Shown in pieces: positions 17,702-26,217 of a DNA stretch of 64,000 bases. Location: NCBI RefSeq assembly GCF_003003035.1, contig NZ_PVTS01000010.1, positions 1 through 64,000 on the forward strand, in the 5' to 3' direction. Source of the stretch: Marinilabilia salmonicolor (GTDB lineage Bacteria > Bacteroidota > Bacteroidia > Bacteroidales > Marinilabiliaceae). Position numbers and translations under genes: made by a program. The notes beneath the pieces are model-generated. The model was given only the letters and a program-made list of their open reading frames with translations. It was not told the origin of the DNA and ran no database searches. Position 1 is the stretch's first letter, and each line of letters opens with the position of its first letter.

Positions 17702-19066
17702 TTATTTTAGGAGACTTTTCCCTAACGGGGTTAACCTGTATTGTTGCTTGCTGCTTTGGGGCTTGTCCGGTATGGTCATTTCAATGACCCCCTGCTCCAA
17801 TGCGGGATGTAGATAATTATAAAGAAAGGTCGGTCTATGTTTAATGGAAAGCATTTTCATTATTTGGCTAGCCGAACATATTTCATCATTTATTACAGTC
17901 ATCAGTTTCCAAACTTGTTCGGTGACTTGTTCGGTGACTTGTTCGGTAACTTGTTCGGTAACTTGTTCGGTAACTTGCGGGGTAACTTCCTCAACAGACG
18001 GGAATACCATCCGCAAAAAGTTTTCTGAAAAATGAAAACACTCTTTTTCGTAATGCTCCAAAATTCGTGGAATCCCGGAACCCAGCTGCTCAACCAATTC
18101 AAGGTCTTTGTATATACGCATCAACTCTTTGTTGCGCGGAATAGAAAAACCCTCGAAGAATTCTTCCCTGCTCAATCCTTCCGGAAGCGATCCGGCAGAA
18201 GTAATTTCAATCCGGTCAGAGAATATTTCAAACTTAGGAGGTATCTCCCGGGTATAATCGTTATGGACAAAAGCATTGATAATGGCTTCTCTCAAAGCAA
18301 TAGCACTCCACAACCGCTGTTCTTCCCGTTCCCTTGAAGTAATTTTTGTAGCAGTCCGGTTTTCCAAATCAACCTTGTCTAAAACGCTTTTTGTGGCTTT
18401 AATGAGTGAACAATAGCCGTACTCGTTGTTTTCAATAAGGTCAACCCGACTTTTACCTTTATATTTGGCCACTTTTATCGACACATTATTTTCGTCGGCC
18501 AGCAGGTATGCCGCATAGTTGAGCTTCCCCTCTTCCGTCATCAGTTCAAGATTCTTTTTGAACTGTTTATTGAGTGACTTCTTCTTTGCCTGGTAATAAA
18601 TGCTTAATTGCTCAAAAGTCAAATCCTGCCGATGGGCTTTTATTTTGCCAATGGAGTTGCGGGTACGTGAGGAAAACAATTTGTCAATCATCTGCTGAGG
18701 CATTGGTTCGGCTGCTGTACCAATACGAATGAAACAACCCTTTTCGGTCATTCCGTATTTCTTTTTAAAATAAGGCTTTTCACTGCCACTGGCCACTATG
18801 ATTTTAATAATGTGTTTACCATTACGTTCTTCCACCACCACATCGAACAAGCCCATGGCCGATGGGGCAATGTTGTGTTTAATGCGGTCTTTTATTTTCA
18901 GCATATCCCCATCAGCATCGCTTATTTCGGATACCTTGCCCGTTTTGTCAATACCAATATAGATCACACCCCCTTCTCGGTAGTTCAGGAACGCTACCAC
19001 TTCTTTCTCCAAATCCAGGTCTTTGGTGAGCTGTGTTTTGTATTCAATGCGGTTGGTTTCGGACAT
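17702..19066 (-). CDS. AlbA_2-domain ATP-binding transcriptional regulator-like protein
   Basis: A 454-residue protein of the Schlafen-AlbA_2/HATPase_c_4 type often found in defence loci. The N-terminal AlbA_2 domain reads YKTQLTKDLDLEKEVVAFLNYREGGVIYIGID. The centre has an ATPase-like segment (LREAIINAFVHNDYTREIPPKFEIFSDRIEITSAG). The linker at about residues 355-385 is a Thr-Glu-Gln-Val tandem repeat, and the C terminus resembles a winged helix. It lies 5 bases before hsdR and 9 after the membrane-protein gene in a single operon. Relatives occur inside type I restriction operons, but their role is unsettled; regulation or a separate defence activity are both possible. Confidence 0.8.
   Translation of the reverse strand: MSETNRIEYKTQLTKDLDLEKEVVAFLNYREGGVIYIGIDKTGKVSEISDADGDMLKIKDRIKHNIAPSAMGLFDVVVEERNGKHIIKIIVASGSEKPYFKKKYGMTEKGCFIRIGTAAEPMPQQMIDKLFSSRTRNSIGKIKAHRQDLTFEQLSIYYQAKKKSLNKQFKKNLELMTEEGKLNYAAYLLADENNVSIKVAKYKGKSRVDLIENNEYGYCSLIKATKSVLDKVDLENRTATKITSREREEQRLWSAIALREAIINAFVHNDYTREIPPKFEIFSDRIEITSAGSLPEGLSREEFFEGFSIPRNKELMRIYKDLELVEQLGSGIPRILEHYEKECFHFSENFLRMVFPSVEEVTPQVTEQVTEQVTEQVTEQVTEQVWKLMTVINDEICSASQIMKMLSIKHRPTFLYNYLHPALEQGVIEMTIPDKPQSSKQQYRLTPLGKSLLK
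17913..17988. repeat. 12-bp tandem repeat encoding T-E-Q-V units
   Basis: About six 12-base units encode V-T-E-Q repeats in the AlbA_2 protein linker. Because each unit is four codons, unit gain or loss would vary linker length and leave the frame intact. Unit identity is very high at the DNA level, suggesting recent expansion. Confidence 0.85.
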
Positions 19067-19075
19067 AATTAGATT

Positions 19076-19942
19076 CTATTCTGTTAGTTCTTTAGGATAA
19101 CCAAAGGTTCGTAATACCAATTCTTGAAATTTTACTTTAAACATTGGAATGAGGTTACCAAAAAAACCTACTCCAGCAATCCCAATGATTATAGCTACCT
19201 CGTTAATTTTTAATTTTAATTCCTCCGGTAGTGAATGCAATATTTGATAACTTACAAATAAGAGTGCCAGCAAAAGAATATTATAGATGAAATAACTGAA
19301 GACTTTAATTCGTTTTTTAAAGCGAATTTCGAACTCCAATAATCGAGAGACTTTATCTGTATCTTTTGGTAACTTGAACTGAATAATTATATCGAATGCT
19401 TTGTAATGAATAATGCGAATAAAATCACTGTTGAATGATTGATGCGTATCACTAATTGCATTATAAGCTTCGATAAGTTGATCGTTGTTTATTTTGGATT
19501 TGTCCAATAAAAACAAAAACACCAATACCAAAGACTGAATGTTTGCCTTACTCTGATAATTTCCAGTAAGCAGGTTTTCAAAAGTCGTGGTAGTGGCATT
19601 TTTTGCTCGGTTTTTTATGACTCCCACTAACCACTCTTTTTTACACTCAAATCTGATAACTCCTATGATCAAAGTGAATATCAAAAAGTCATCATGAATA
19701 AAAGGAGCTGTTGAGTTTTCCGAAACTTTACGCCTTGAAATTTTTTCGTATTGAGAATAAAACCCTTCTTTGGAGTTCTTTTTAATTGCCTGTACAGAAA
19801 AAAAGTAGATGTCATCGATCTCTGACACATTGTTTTGTGGAGGTTGAAAGGGTTCCTCATTAACCAGCGCGTAAAGAGCGTTTTGTTTGGGCTGTTCCTC
19901 CAAACTGCTTAAATACCTGTGTTTTTCTTCTATAAAAACCAT
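19076..19942 (-). CDS. Two-helix membrane protein, putative effector of the Argonaute
   Basis: A 288-residue protein of no family I recognise. The first two thirds are soluble and charged. Two hydrophobic helices close together near the C terminus (about residues 217-238, YNILLLALLFVSYQI, and 250-272, VAIIIGIAGVGFFGNLI) predict a hairpin membrane anchor with both ends on the same side. Its start overlaps the end of the Argonaute gene by 13 bases, the tightest link in the operon. Inactive prokaryotic Argonautes are known to pair with effectors including membrane proteins, so a membrane-disrupting role is the natural inference. There is no direct sequence proof of toxicity. Confidence 0.7.
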   Translation of the reverse strand: MVFIEEKHRYLSSLEEQPKQNALYALVNEEPFQPPQNNVSEIDDIYFFSVQAIKKNSKEGFYSQYEKISRRKVSENSTAPFIHDDFLIFTLIIGVIRFECKKEWLVGVIKNRAKNATTTTFENLLTGNYQSKANIQSLVLVFLFLLDKSKINNDQLIEAYNAISDTHQSFNSDFIRIIHYKAFDIIIQFKLPKDTDKVSRLLEFEIRFKKRIKVFSYFIYNILLLALLFVSYQILHSLPEELKLKINEVAIIIGIAGVGFFGNLIPMFKVKFQELVLRTFGYPKELTE

Positions 19943-22221
19943 TTTTTTCTCTTTAGGCTATAGTTCAATTTATCCGCATCCCATTCCGGTACATTTCTCA
20001 TTTTTCCAAGAAGCTTGGAAATTAGATTAGAATACAACATGGTTGCCGGGTCTTCTCTAGGTAAAAAGCTTCTCCATGATAAATAAGTAAATGAGTAGAT
20101 CTGCTGTGTGATATAGTTTAAATCGTAGAACATTAAGTCTTTTAACTCTGGATTATCATGATTACCCTGTGGGGTTCTAATTCTGATTTGAATGGGATTG
20201 CTCATCCCATGTTTTGCTGTTTTCAACTCTCTTGCACCAAGCATCTGAATCAAACTTGTTTCATCATCAATAAATACATTACTTCCACGTTGAGGAATAT
20301 ATTTTCCAATTAACTGATTGGACCCATACTTTGATTCTCCTTGTTGATTAGTATCAAATAATATGCTTGGATGACTTTTGCTAATTGTTACAAAAGCAAA
20401 CTTGATATTGAATTTGCTAATATCTTTTACCAACTGGCTAATGACATCAAACTCAACATTTTTAATCGGCTTGAAAATATGGAAGATCAAACGAACTGTA
20501 TCTCCGTCTTGCCAAGCATATTCATCAGATAGCCGGTTGATAGAACTCTTTAAACTTTTGAGCAATTCTTCAAAATAGCTTTCATATGCCACATCCTTGA
20601 CCTTATCCCCTAACAAGTACTGACCATCACTTGACATAAAGGTTGTTATTCCCACAACACGACTACTTTCAGCACCTTTATAAATATTGCTTCTCAACCA
20701 ACTATGCCCGAGACCTATTACGATTTCTCTATCTACAGATTGTGGAGCAGGCAGAACCCATGGGGTTCCTCCTAACTTTGCGTAAATTTGGAGAGCTAAT
20801 GGATTTAAAATATACTCCGTGTAATTTGAAAGTGTTGATGACCGTACAAACTGCACAGGTATTTCTAGGGAAAGTAACTTTGCTTTTATCTTGAAGTAAG
20901 GATTATCTTTGTCTGATAATTTCTTAAACTGATCGGGTATTTCAATTATTGCCAAATGCGGATTCTCATTATCGTAATTCCTTATTACTTCTATATAATC
21001 TTCTATCTTATAGTCTGAGATCTCCTTAATAATATAATTTACCTCGTGGAGCTCGTATTTTTTTAATAATCCTTTTTGAAAGTACCTTGAATTGGCGATT
21101 CCTTCTTTTAGATGAGAAAGAAACCTTGTAAAATCCCCTCGCTTAGCTCTATGGCAGATACTAAGTACCCTCGGACTTTTTATGTCGAAACTTATGCTGT
21201 CATATGGACCATAGTTGGACAAGCCCATATCTGCATTCAAATTATTTTTCTTTGTACCAGCATGGTCGTAAATAAACGTTGGTGTTTGTAAATTCATGCT
21301 GTTTTGCACCTGAAGAGGCGTAGCATCAACCTTAAAGCAAAAGCCGTCTTTATTTTGAAACACCACCGGTTTACCTTTGTCTGAGAATAGATGTTTAGCA
21401 ATTTTGCTTATTTCATTAAACTGATTGACCGGACTTTGTTTCTTTATACGTTCCTGACTAACGGCAGCCAATATCTGATTGCACTTTTCCTCACTGGTAG
21501 CAAAGTTCAAATAAGCCTGAATGTTTCTTTTGGTTTTGCGAATGAAGAGCTCTTCCAATGGAAAACTTCTTTCCCCCTCACTAGTTAAAACAATTGCTGA
21601 ATCTCCACTGATTGATTGCAGGGTACCAACAAAGTCTTCATTTGGAGCAAGTACATTGTCCAATCCCGGAAGAGTTTCCGTATGTAGCACCTCAAAATTT
21701 TTTAAATCAAATCCTTCTTTATGCAGCTCAAGGCATGAAAAGTTGAATACCCAGTTTCTTCGGATATTAACCACAAATGCAAACCCCTTGGTATTATTGA
21801 TGTTTGTTTCCCGAAGCTGCACTTCTATAAGCTTTTTGAAGGCAATTTTATGTTTAATTTTTTCAGGCAAATAGCCTAATATCAAATCATCCTTTCCCTG
21901 ACGAGAATAAAAGCGGAAAGGATAAAAATCTACAGGAACATAACCCCGAAAACGGTCTTTAAAGGTTCTGAAAAATATATGCTTTATTAACGATGATGTA
22001 ACTTTACTATCATTGAATACTGACCGCATCTCTACCTTCCCGGTGAGTTGATTTTCTTCATCTTCCTTGTTTGATATAACAATTAAATTACCATCCCTAA
22101 AAAACGAATAAGATGCATTATACGCCCGTCTTAATTCGTTAAGTCGATCATCAGAATAAGGTTGGGTGATTACTTGGTAATCATAAAAATCAAACTCTAT
22201 AGGGAAGTAATTTAAATTCAT
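19930..22221 (-). CDS. Long prokaryotic Argonaute (PIWI protein), predicted nuclease-dead
   Basis: A 763-residue protein whose C-terminal half has clear Argonaute hallmarks: the MID/PIWI junction YILNPLALQIYAKLGGTPWVLP, the first PIWI strand IVIGLGHSW near residue 503, then VVGITTFMSSDGQYLLG, and the C-terminal ITQQIYSFTYLSWRSF...ATMLYSNLISKLLG. The first catalytic Asp is Gly in IGLGHSW, and the usual R-D-G-R position reads FHIFKP, so the DEDX slicer tetrad is not present. The length fits a long-type pAgo rather than the short MID-PIWI form. It follows hsdS by 6 bases and overlaps the membrane-protein gene, so guide-directed sensing coupled to that partner is the likely mode. The guide type cannot be told from sequence. 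Confidence 0.88.
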   Translation of the reverse strand: MNLNYFPIEFDFYDYQVITQPYSDDRLNELRRAYNASYSFFRDGNLIVISNKEDEENQLTGKVEMRSVFNDSKVTSSLIKHIFFRTFKDRFRGYVPVDFYPFRFYSRQGKDDLILGYLPEKIKHKIAFKKLIEVQLRETNINNTKGFAFVVNIRRNWVFNFSCLELHKEGFDLKNFEVLHTETLPGLDNVLAPNEDFVGTLQSISGDSAIVLTSEGERSFPLEELFIRKTKRNIQAYLNFATSEEKCNQILAAVSQERIKKQSPVNQFNEISKIAKHLFSDKGKPVVFQNKDGFCFKVDATPLQVQNSMNLQTPTFIYDHAGTKKNNLNADMGLSNYGPYDSISFDIKSPRVLSICHRAKRGDFTRFLSHLKEGIANSRYFQKGLLKKYELHEVNYIIKEISDYKIEDYIEVIRNYDNENPHLAIIEIPDQFKKLSDKDNPYFKIKAKLLSLEIPVQFVRSSTLSNYTEYILNPLALQIYAKLGGTPWVLPAPQSVDREIVIGLGHSWLRSNIYKGAESSRVVGITTFMSSDGQYLLGDKVKDVAYESYFEELLKSLKSSINRLSDEYAWQDGDTVRLIFHIFKPIKNVEFDVISQLVKDISKFNIKFAFVTISKSHPSILFDTNQQGESKYGSNQLIGKYIPQRGSNVFIDDETSLIQMLGARELKTAKHGMSNPIQIRIRTPQGNHDNPELKDLMFYDLNYITQQIYSFTYLSWRSFLPREDPATMLYSNLISKLLGKMRNVPEWDADKLNYSLKRKKWFL

Positions 22222-22227
22222 AGTAAC

Positions 22228-23445
22228 TTAATTTTCTAATTTTGCCAGCTTAGAAAGAAGCAATCCTTTCAGTTCAGATAGCTTTTGGTTTTCTTTTACT
22301 ATTGTTAAAATGTAATCATAAACTATTTCAATTTTTTCTCCAAACAATTTTATTGAGTCTTCATCTGGTTCCACTAAGATCTGACTGTCAAAATCTTTGG
22401 TAACCAAAGCTGCAAATACAGCACCCAATGCTTCCTTCTTTAGCTTTTCAATCGCTGAAAGACTTATTTGATGTGTAAAAAATTGGTTCATCCCATTTTT
22501 ACCTGTTATTGCATAACAACTTTGATTCATTGTCATTTCACAACCAGAAATCGAAATCGCTCCTACAGTTCCCCGTGCAGTTACAAACACAGTGTCTTTT
22601 GGATAAAGCTTTGTGTTGCTGTTTTTTAAACCCTTTTCAGTAACATTCTTTTCGGTTTGAATAGAATAAAAACTATCCACAACATCAGCAGGTGTAAAAA
22701 ATGGAATATCTCCATTCCAATATTCTCCATTGTTTGTATCAGGTGTTCCGCCACCACTTAGCTTGACGATTTCAGTAAATGGTTTTACTTCCCACCCTTC
22801 CGGAATCTCCTTTTCCAGCTCCTCATTAAACACCATCTTCCCACCAGAACTCTTATACGGTTTCCCGTTTTTATCCGGAAACTCAAAATCCACAAACCAC
22901 TGCTTATAGATAGCCTGGGCGGTTTCTTCTAGTTTCTGAATGAGTTGGTTGTTCAGAGCAATCCGGTTTTTAACGGAATTGTATTCGGCTACAATAGCTC
23001 GTTGGGTTTCAATGGATGGAATAGGAAGTTTCATATTGCAGAAATCGTCCCACTCCAAGCTGCCACGAACTCCACCAACGGCATAAAAACAAGCTTCCCG
23101 GTCAAATTCAGGACGTGAAAACCACATCATCAAAAACTCAGGCAACAATATGTTTTCATCTTTAACCTCAAAAACAGGATATGCCTGTGAGATAATTGCT
23201 TCATCAAATTTTTGTAGCAAGGCAACCGGCATTTTACCATCCCGACGTACCTGCATAATGCTGCATGCAAACTGATTTTTGCGGATGATTTTATAATTCC
23301 GCATGTTTGCCCCTACTATATTGGCTACAGAAGGAATAAAAAGCTTGTTGATGGTGAGGCCTAAAAGCAAATCAATTTTCAGGTCTTTGTTTCGCTCATC
23401 AACAAGTTGTATGTAATCCCCTATCGGCCTATAATTCGATTGCAT
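22228..23445 (-). CDS. hsdS: Type I restriction enzyme specificity subunit S
   Basis: A 405-residue DNA-recognition subunit that sets the target of the type I methylase/restriction complex. Two target-recognition domains are visible, about residues 5-150 (ending KLPIPSIETQRAIVAEYNSV) and 215-370, each followed by conserved helical spacers (LNNQLIQKLEETAQAIYKQWFVDFEFP in the middle; KENQKLSELKGLLLSKLAKLEN at the end). Its start overlaps hsdM by 17 bases. The two half-sites it reads cannot be predicted by eye. Its neighbours imply that methylation and the Argonaute cassette are coexpressed. Confidence 0.93.
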   Translation of the reverse strand: MQSNYRPIGDYIQLVDERNKDLKIDLLLGLTINKLFIPSVANIVGANMRNYKIIRKNQFACSIMQVRRDGKMPVALLQKFDEAIISQAYPVFEVKDENILLPEFLMMWFSRPEFDREACFYAVGGVRGSLEWDDFCNMKLPIPSIETQRAIVAEYNSVKNRIALNNQLIQKLEETAQAIYKQWFVDFEFPDKNGKPYKSSGGKMVFNEELEKEIPEGWEVKPFTEIVKLSGGGTPDTNNGEYWNGDIPFFTPADVVDSFYSIQTEKNVTEKGLKNSNTKLYPKDTVFVTARGTVGAISISGCEMTMNQSCYAITGKNGMNQFFTHQISLSAIEKLKKEALGAVFAALVTKDFDSQILVEPDEDSIKLFGEKIEIVYDYILTIVKENQKLSELKGLLLSKLAKLEN

Positions 23446-24688
23446 ACCCCAGCTCCTTAAACACGTTCAACAACTCCTTTTTCGATTGTTCCTCTGCTTT
23501 TAATAATTCAGCAAAGTCCGTTTGCAAGGCCTTCATCTTATCGTCGAAATCAATATTTTCATCACGATTCACAAATTCAATATACTTACTGGGCACAAGC
23601 GAAAAATCCTTTTTCGCGATTTCGTCGAAAGTGGCAGAGTAGCAAAATTCGGGGATGTTAGTATAGGACGAAGCTGGAGCTTCATCCTTCCCAGAGGGTG
23701 AAGCTGGAGTTACACTCTTCCCGGAAGCTTGCCAGGCATGATAAGTTCCGGTGATTTGGGCAATATGGTCGGTATTGAATTGCGTAAATTTCTTTTCAAA
23801 CGGTTCTCCCATTTGGCGCAAATCCATGAACAATACTTCTCGCTCCCGGTCGCGCAAATGGCGGGTTTCATCGCCCACAACTTTGGTTTGCTTTTTCTTA
23901 TTTCTGTTGAGTATCCAGACGGTAACACTAATATTGGTGGTATAAAACATATTTTGGGGCAATATCAGAATTGCTTCTACCAAATTATTTTCAACAAGCT
24001 TTCGCCTTATTTTGTATTCATCACCGCCACCGCTCAATGCACCATTGGCCAGTACAAAGCCGGCCACACCATGTTCCGATAGCTTGGAAACCATATTGAG
24101 TATCCAGGCATAGTTCGCGTTGCTTTTTGGGGGTACTTCATATCCCTGCCAACGGGGGTCATTGATGAGTTCATTGGCTGCCCGCCAGTCCTTTTGGTTA
24201 AAAGGTGGATTGGCCATGATGTAATCGGCTTTCAAGTCGGGATGCTGGTCGTTATGAAATGTATCGGCAGGTTTACCTCCAAAATTGGCTGAAATTCCCC
24301 TGATTGCCAGGTTCATTTTGGCCAGTTTGAAAGTAGTGGCTGTATATTCCTGCCCATAAATGGAAACTTCCTTTTTGCTACCATGGTGGCTCTCGATAAA
24401 TTTTACCGACTGCACAAACATACCGCCCGAACCACAAGCAGGGTCATAAATGATTCCTTTGTAGGGCTCAATCATTTCGGCAATGAGGTTCACAATGCTT
24501 TTTGGCGTATAAAATTCGCCCTTCCCTTTTCCTTCTGCCAAGGCAAATTTTGAAAGGAAATACTCATACACCCGTCCTACAATATCGGTTTGTTTGTCCC
24601 GGATGGTATCAATTTGATTGATGGTGTCAAGCAAGGCAGATAATTTGCTTGAGTCAAGCCCCAGGCGCGAGAAATAATTATCGGGCAA
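23429..24688 (-). CDS. hsdM: Type I DNA methyltransferase subunit M, catalytic part (frameshifted gene)
   Basis: A 419-residue frame holding the N6-adenine methyltransferase core: the SAM-binding DPACGSGGMFVQ near residue 82 and the catalytic NPPF near 160. It ends normally with KELLNVFKELGYAIEL. The family's N-terminal helical domain is absent here because it lies in another frame just upstream (24717-25046). The break near 24725 looks like one extra base. Near residue 325, between YHAWQ and NIPEFCYSA, there is an inserted 10-residue tandem repeat made of REP-like DNA. Internal initiation at 24688, ribosomal frameshifting, a true mutation or a sequencing error could each explain the split. 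Confidence 0.85.
   Translation of the reverse strand: MPDNYFSRLGLDSSKLSALLDTINQIDTIRDKQTDIVGRVYEYFLSKFALAEGKGKGEFYTPKSIVNLIAEMIEPYKGIIYDPACGSGGMFVQSVKFIESHHGSKKEVSIYGQEYTATTFKLAKMNLAIRGISANFGGKPADTFHNDQHPDLKADYIMANPPFNQKDWRAANELINDPRWQGYEVPPKSNANYAWILNMVSKLSEHGVAGFVLANGALSGGGDEYKIRRKLVENNLVEAILILPQNMFYTTNISVTVWILNRNKKKQTKVVGDETRHLRDREREVLFMDLRQMGEPFEKKFTQFNTDHIAQITGTYHAWQASGKSVTPASPSGKDEAPASSYTNIPEFCYSATFDEIAKKDFSLVPSKYIEFVNRDENIDFDDKMKALQTDFAELLKAEEQSKKELLNVFKELGYAIEL
23667..23725. repeat. In-frame REP-like tandem repeat in hsdM
   Basis: Two 30-base direct repeats (each opening GAAGCTGGAG) encode the paired P-A-S peptides of HsdM. The first unit contains the hairpin GACGAAGC-TGGA-GCTTCATC (23667-23686), the same eight-four-eight design and nearly the same arms as the hairpin at 15245-15264 beside the RAYT in hsdR. 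The second unit is decayed. Confidence 0.75.
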
Positions 24689-24716
24689 AGCGCCTTTCAG
24701 TGCCGGGTTGTTTTTT

Positions 24717-25046
24717 TCAACATTGTTTTAAAGCAGTATCAATTTTCAGCGCAATATCGGCCTGTTTGGCATTTTTAATGATGAACGACCAACGAGATAC
24801 TTCGGGAAGGAAAAACACATTCTTCATGTTGTAGAATTCCTTCATCTCAATGTATTTCTCTTTTCCCTCGCTGATAAGTTCTTTTCTGCGTTCTTCAAAT
24901 TTATCACTGGCAAACTTCAGGAAAATCAACCCCAGTACCACATGCTTGTATTCCGATGATTCTACTGAACCCCTTAGTTTGTTTGCTGAGTCCCAAAGTG
25001 ATTCTTCTATTGATTTGGTCTTTTTGTTATTGTTTTGTTTAGCCAT
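24717..25046 (-). CDS. hsdM: HsdM N-terminal domain, separated by a frameshift
   Basis: About 109 residues from the ATG at 25046 (MAKQNNNKKTKSIEESLWD), matching the HsdM N-terminal domain: LRGSVESSEYKHVVLGLIFLKF, PEVSRWSFIIKNAKQADIALKIDTALK. It then stops after two more residues. In the +1-corrected frame the text continues V-E-K-N-N-P-A-L-K-G-A-L-P-D-N-Y-F, which joins directly to the catalytic part, so the two frames are one gene. An upstream in-frame ATG exists but MAKQ is the usual start style. The first gene of the hsd operon. Confidence 0.85.
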   Translation of the reverse strand: MAKQNNNKKTKSIEESLWDSANKLRGSVESSEYKHVVLGLIFLKFASDKFEERRKELISEGKEKYIEMKEFYNMKNVFFLPEVSRWSFIIKNAKQADIALKIDTALKQC

Positions 25047-25087
25047 TATTATAGGTTGCAACTTAGTTAAAATCAAACACTAAAAGA

Positions 25088-25118
25088 CCTCTAAAACTTT
25101 TGACGATTGCTTTAGAGG
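25088..25118. promoter_or_regulatory. Inverted repeat upstream of hsdM
   Basis: CCTCTAAA and TTTAGAGG arms, 15 bases apart, lie 42 bases before the hsdM start. The dyad may be an operator or leader hairpin of the hsd-pAgo operon. No T-run on the minus side suggests a terminator. Confidence 0.4.
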
Positions 25119-25451
25119 CTTCAAAAATTATCTAAAATTAATAATTCAGGGGGAGTAAAAGAAAGAAAAGGAAGGAAAATAAATAATATGAGAAGCTTTA
25201 AAGCGAAGAACCTTGTGAGAATTAAGCCCCAACATATTTTAAAAATTCAGCTTGTTAAAAAGGAAGATCGTCGTTTGGTGAAAATGCTGGCATAAATTCT
25301 TCAAAATCGGATTTCACTAATCAACAGAATGCCAGCTTTTAAATAAACTTAACAAACTCCTATCAAGAATTTTTTATTTATTCAGTTAAATGTACGAAAA
25401 ACTAAGATAATTGCCTAAATTAGAACGAAATAACATTATTTTTTTTTTGTC
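25119..25451. other. AT-rich gap between hsd operon and small Cys/His gene
   Basis: This divergent intergenic stretch must hold the hsd operon promoter (minus) and that of the small gene at 25452 (plus). I could not pick reliable promoter boxes and saw no coding potential. Confidence 0.35.
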
Positions 25452-25658
25452 ATGAAAGACTACTATGTAAACAAGCAAGCCCAAGCCAATGGGGATCATG
25501 AAGTCCATCGGGAAGACTGCCATTATCTGCCATCTCCCGCAAACAGACATTCCTTAGGAATTTTTAGTTCTTGTGAAGAAGCTGTTAAAGTAGCAAAAAG
25601 AACATTCCCTCGTTCAAATGGATGCATCCATTGTTCCGAAAATTGCCACACCACCTAA
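25452..25658 (+). CDS. Small Cys/His-containing hypothetical protein
   Basis: A 68-residue protein (start MKDYYVNKQAQANGDHEVHRE) with DCHYLP in the middle and NGCIHCSENCH at the end. The four Cys and several His suggest a small metal-binding or Cys-stabilised fold. The NGDHEVHxxxC pattern recurs in short proteins from many bacteria, often in accessory regions; this is from memory. It stands alone on the plus strand between the hsd operon and the toxin-antitoxin-chaperone operon. The function is unknown. Confidence 0.7.
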   Translation: MKDYYVNKQAQANGDHEVHREDCHYLPSPANRHSLGIFSSCEEAVKVAKRTFPRSNGCIHCSENCHTT

Positions 25659-25746
25659 AAAGTAATCCCGTTGTTCCTAAAATGTACAACGGGCTATTAA
25701 TTGATCAGGTGATGTAAAAATCAACAGAAATCTACCTCCATCAACT

Positions 25747-26217
25747 TTAAATCCCCTTTCCTTCCTGTTTTTTCTGAATAAACTTAGAAGGGTCAACCAC
25801 AGGAAGGAAAAATTTATCCTTATAGGCTGTCGGACTAACTTCTGTTGCAGCTAACGCTCGTGCATGAGAATAAGCAAGGCTGTGGAGCTGAGTCAACAAC
25901 CCTATTGGAATTTCATACGATTGTTTTTCTTCATCAAAAACTTCACTAAGATTTTTTATATCAAATACAGTTCTGCCAGTATGGCTAATCAGAACCGTAT
26001 CATCCTCTTTTTTTAAGAGCCGGGATGAAACATCAATTGCAATAACAGAATTCGCTGCATCAACATTGACCGTATTATTAATATTAATTGCTAATGATGA
26101 AGAATCTTTCAGTAACTCATCAATATTCGTCTCAGTTACATCTTTAAAAAAGAATTCTGTTGTATGAATTTTTATTATTCTGTATGCAATCTTAGTATGG
26201 TCTCTATTCTTTTCCAT
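25747..26217 (-). CDS. SecB-like chaperone of a toxin-antitoxin-chaperone module
   Basis: A 156-residue protein with the SecB-like pattern: beta-rich N-terminal half (YRIIKIHTTEFFFKD, VIAIDVSSRLLKKEDD) and IPIGLLTQLHSLAYSHARALAATEVSPTAYKDKFFLPVVDPSKFI, matching the end of SecB-type chaperones where helices precede a V-D-P-x-x-F segment. Its ATG overlaps the antitoxin stop by one base. In known TAC systems the third gene is a SecB-like chaperone that protects the antitoxin from degradation, and gene order here is the same (toxin, antitoxin, chaperone). The residues after SKFI are Lys/Gln rich. The assignment rests on pattern and context, not on a search. Confidence 0.7.
   Translation of the reverse strand: MEKNRDHTKIAYRIIKIHTTEFFFKDVTETNIDELLKDSSSLAININNTVNVDAANSVIAIDVSSRLLKKEDDTVLISHTGRTVFDIKNLSEVFDEEKQSYEIPIGLLTQLHSLAYSHARALAATEVSPTAYKDKFFLPVVDPSKFIQKKQEGKGI

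Noticed and set aside
17913-17988. Possible short CRISPR or regulatory iterons
   Set aside because: The repeat is in frame in the AlbA_2 gene and encodes V-T-E-Q units, so it is a coding microsatellite.
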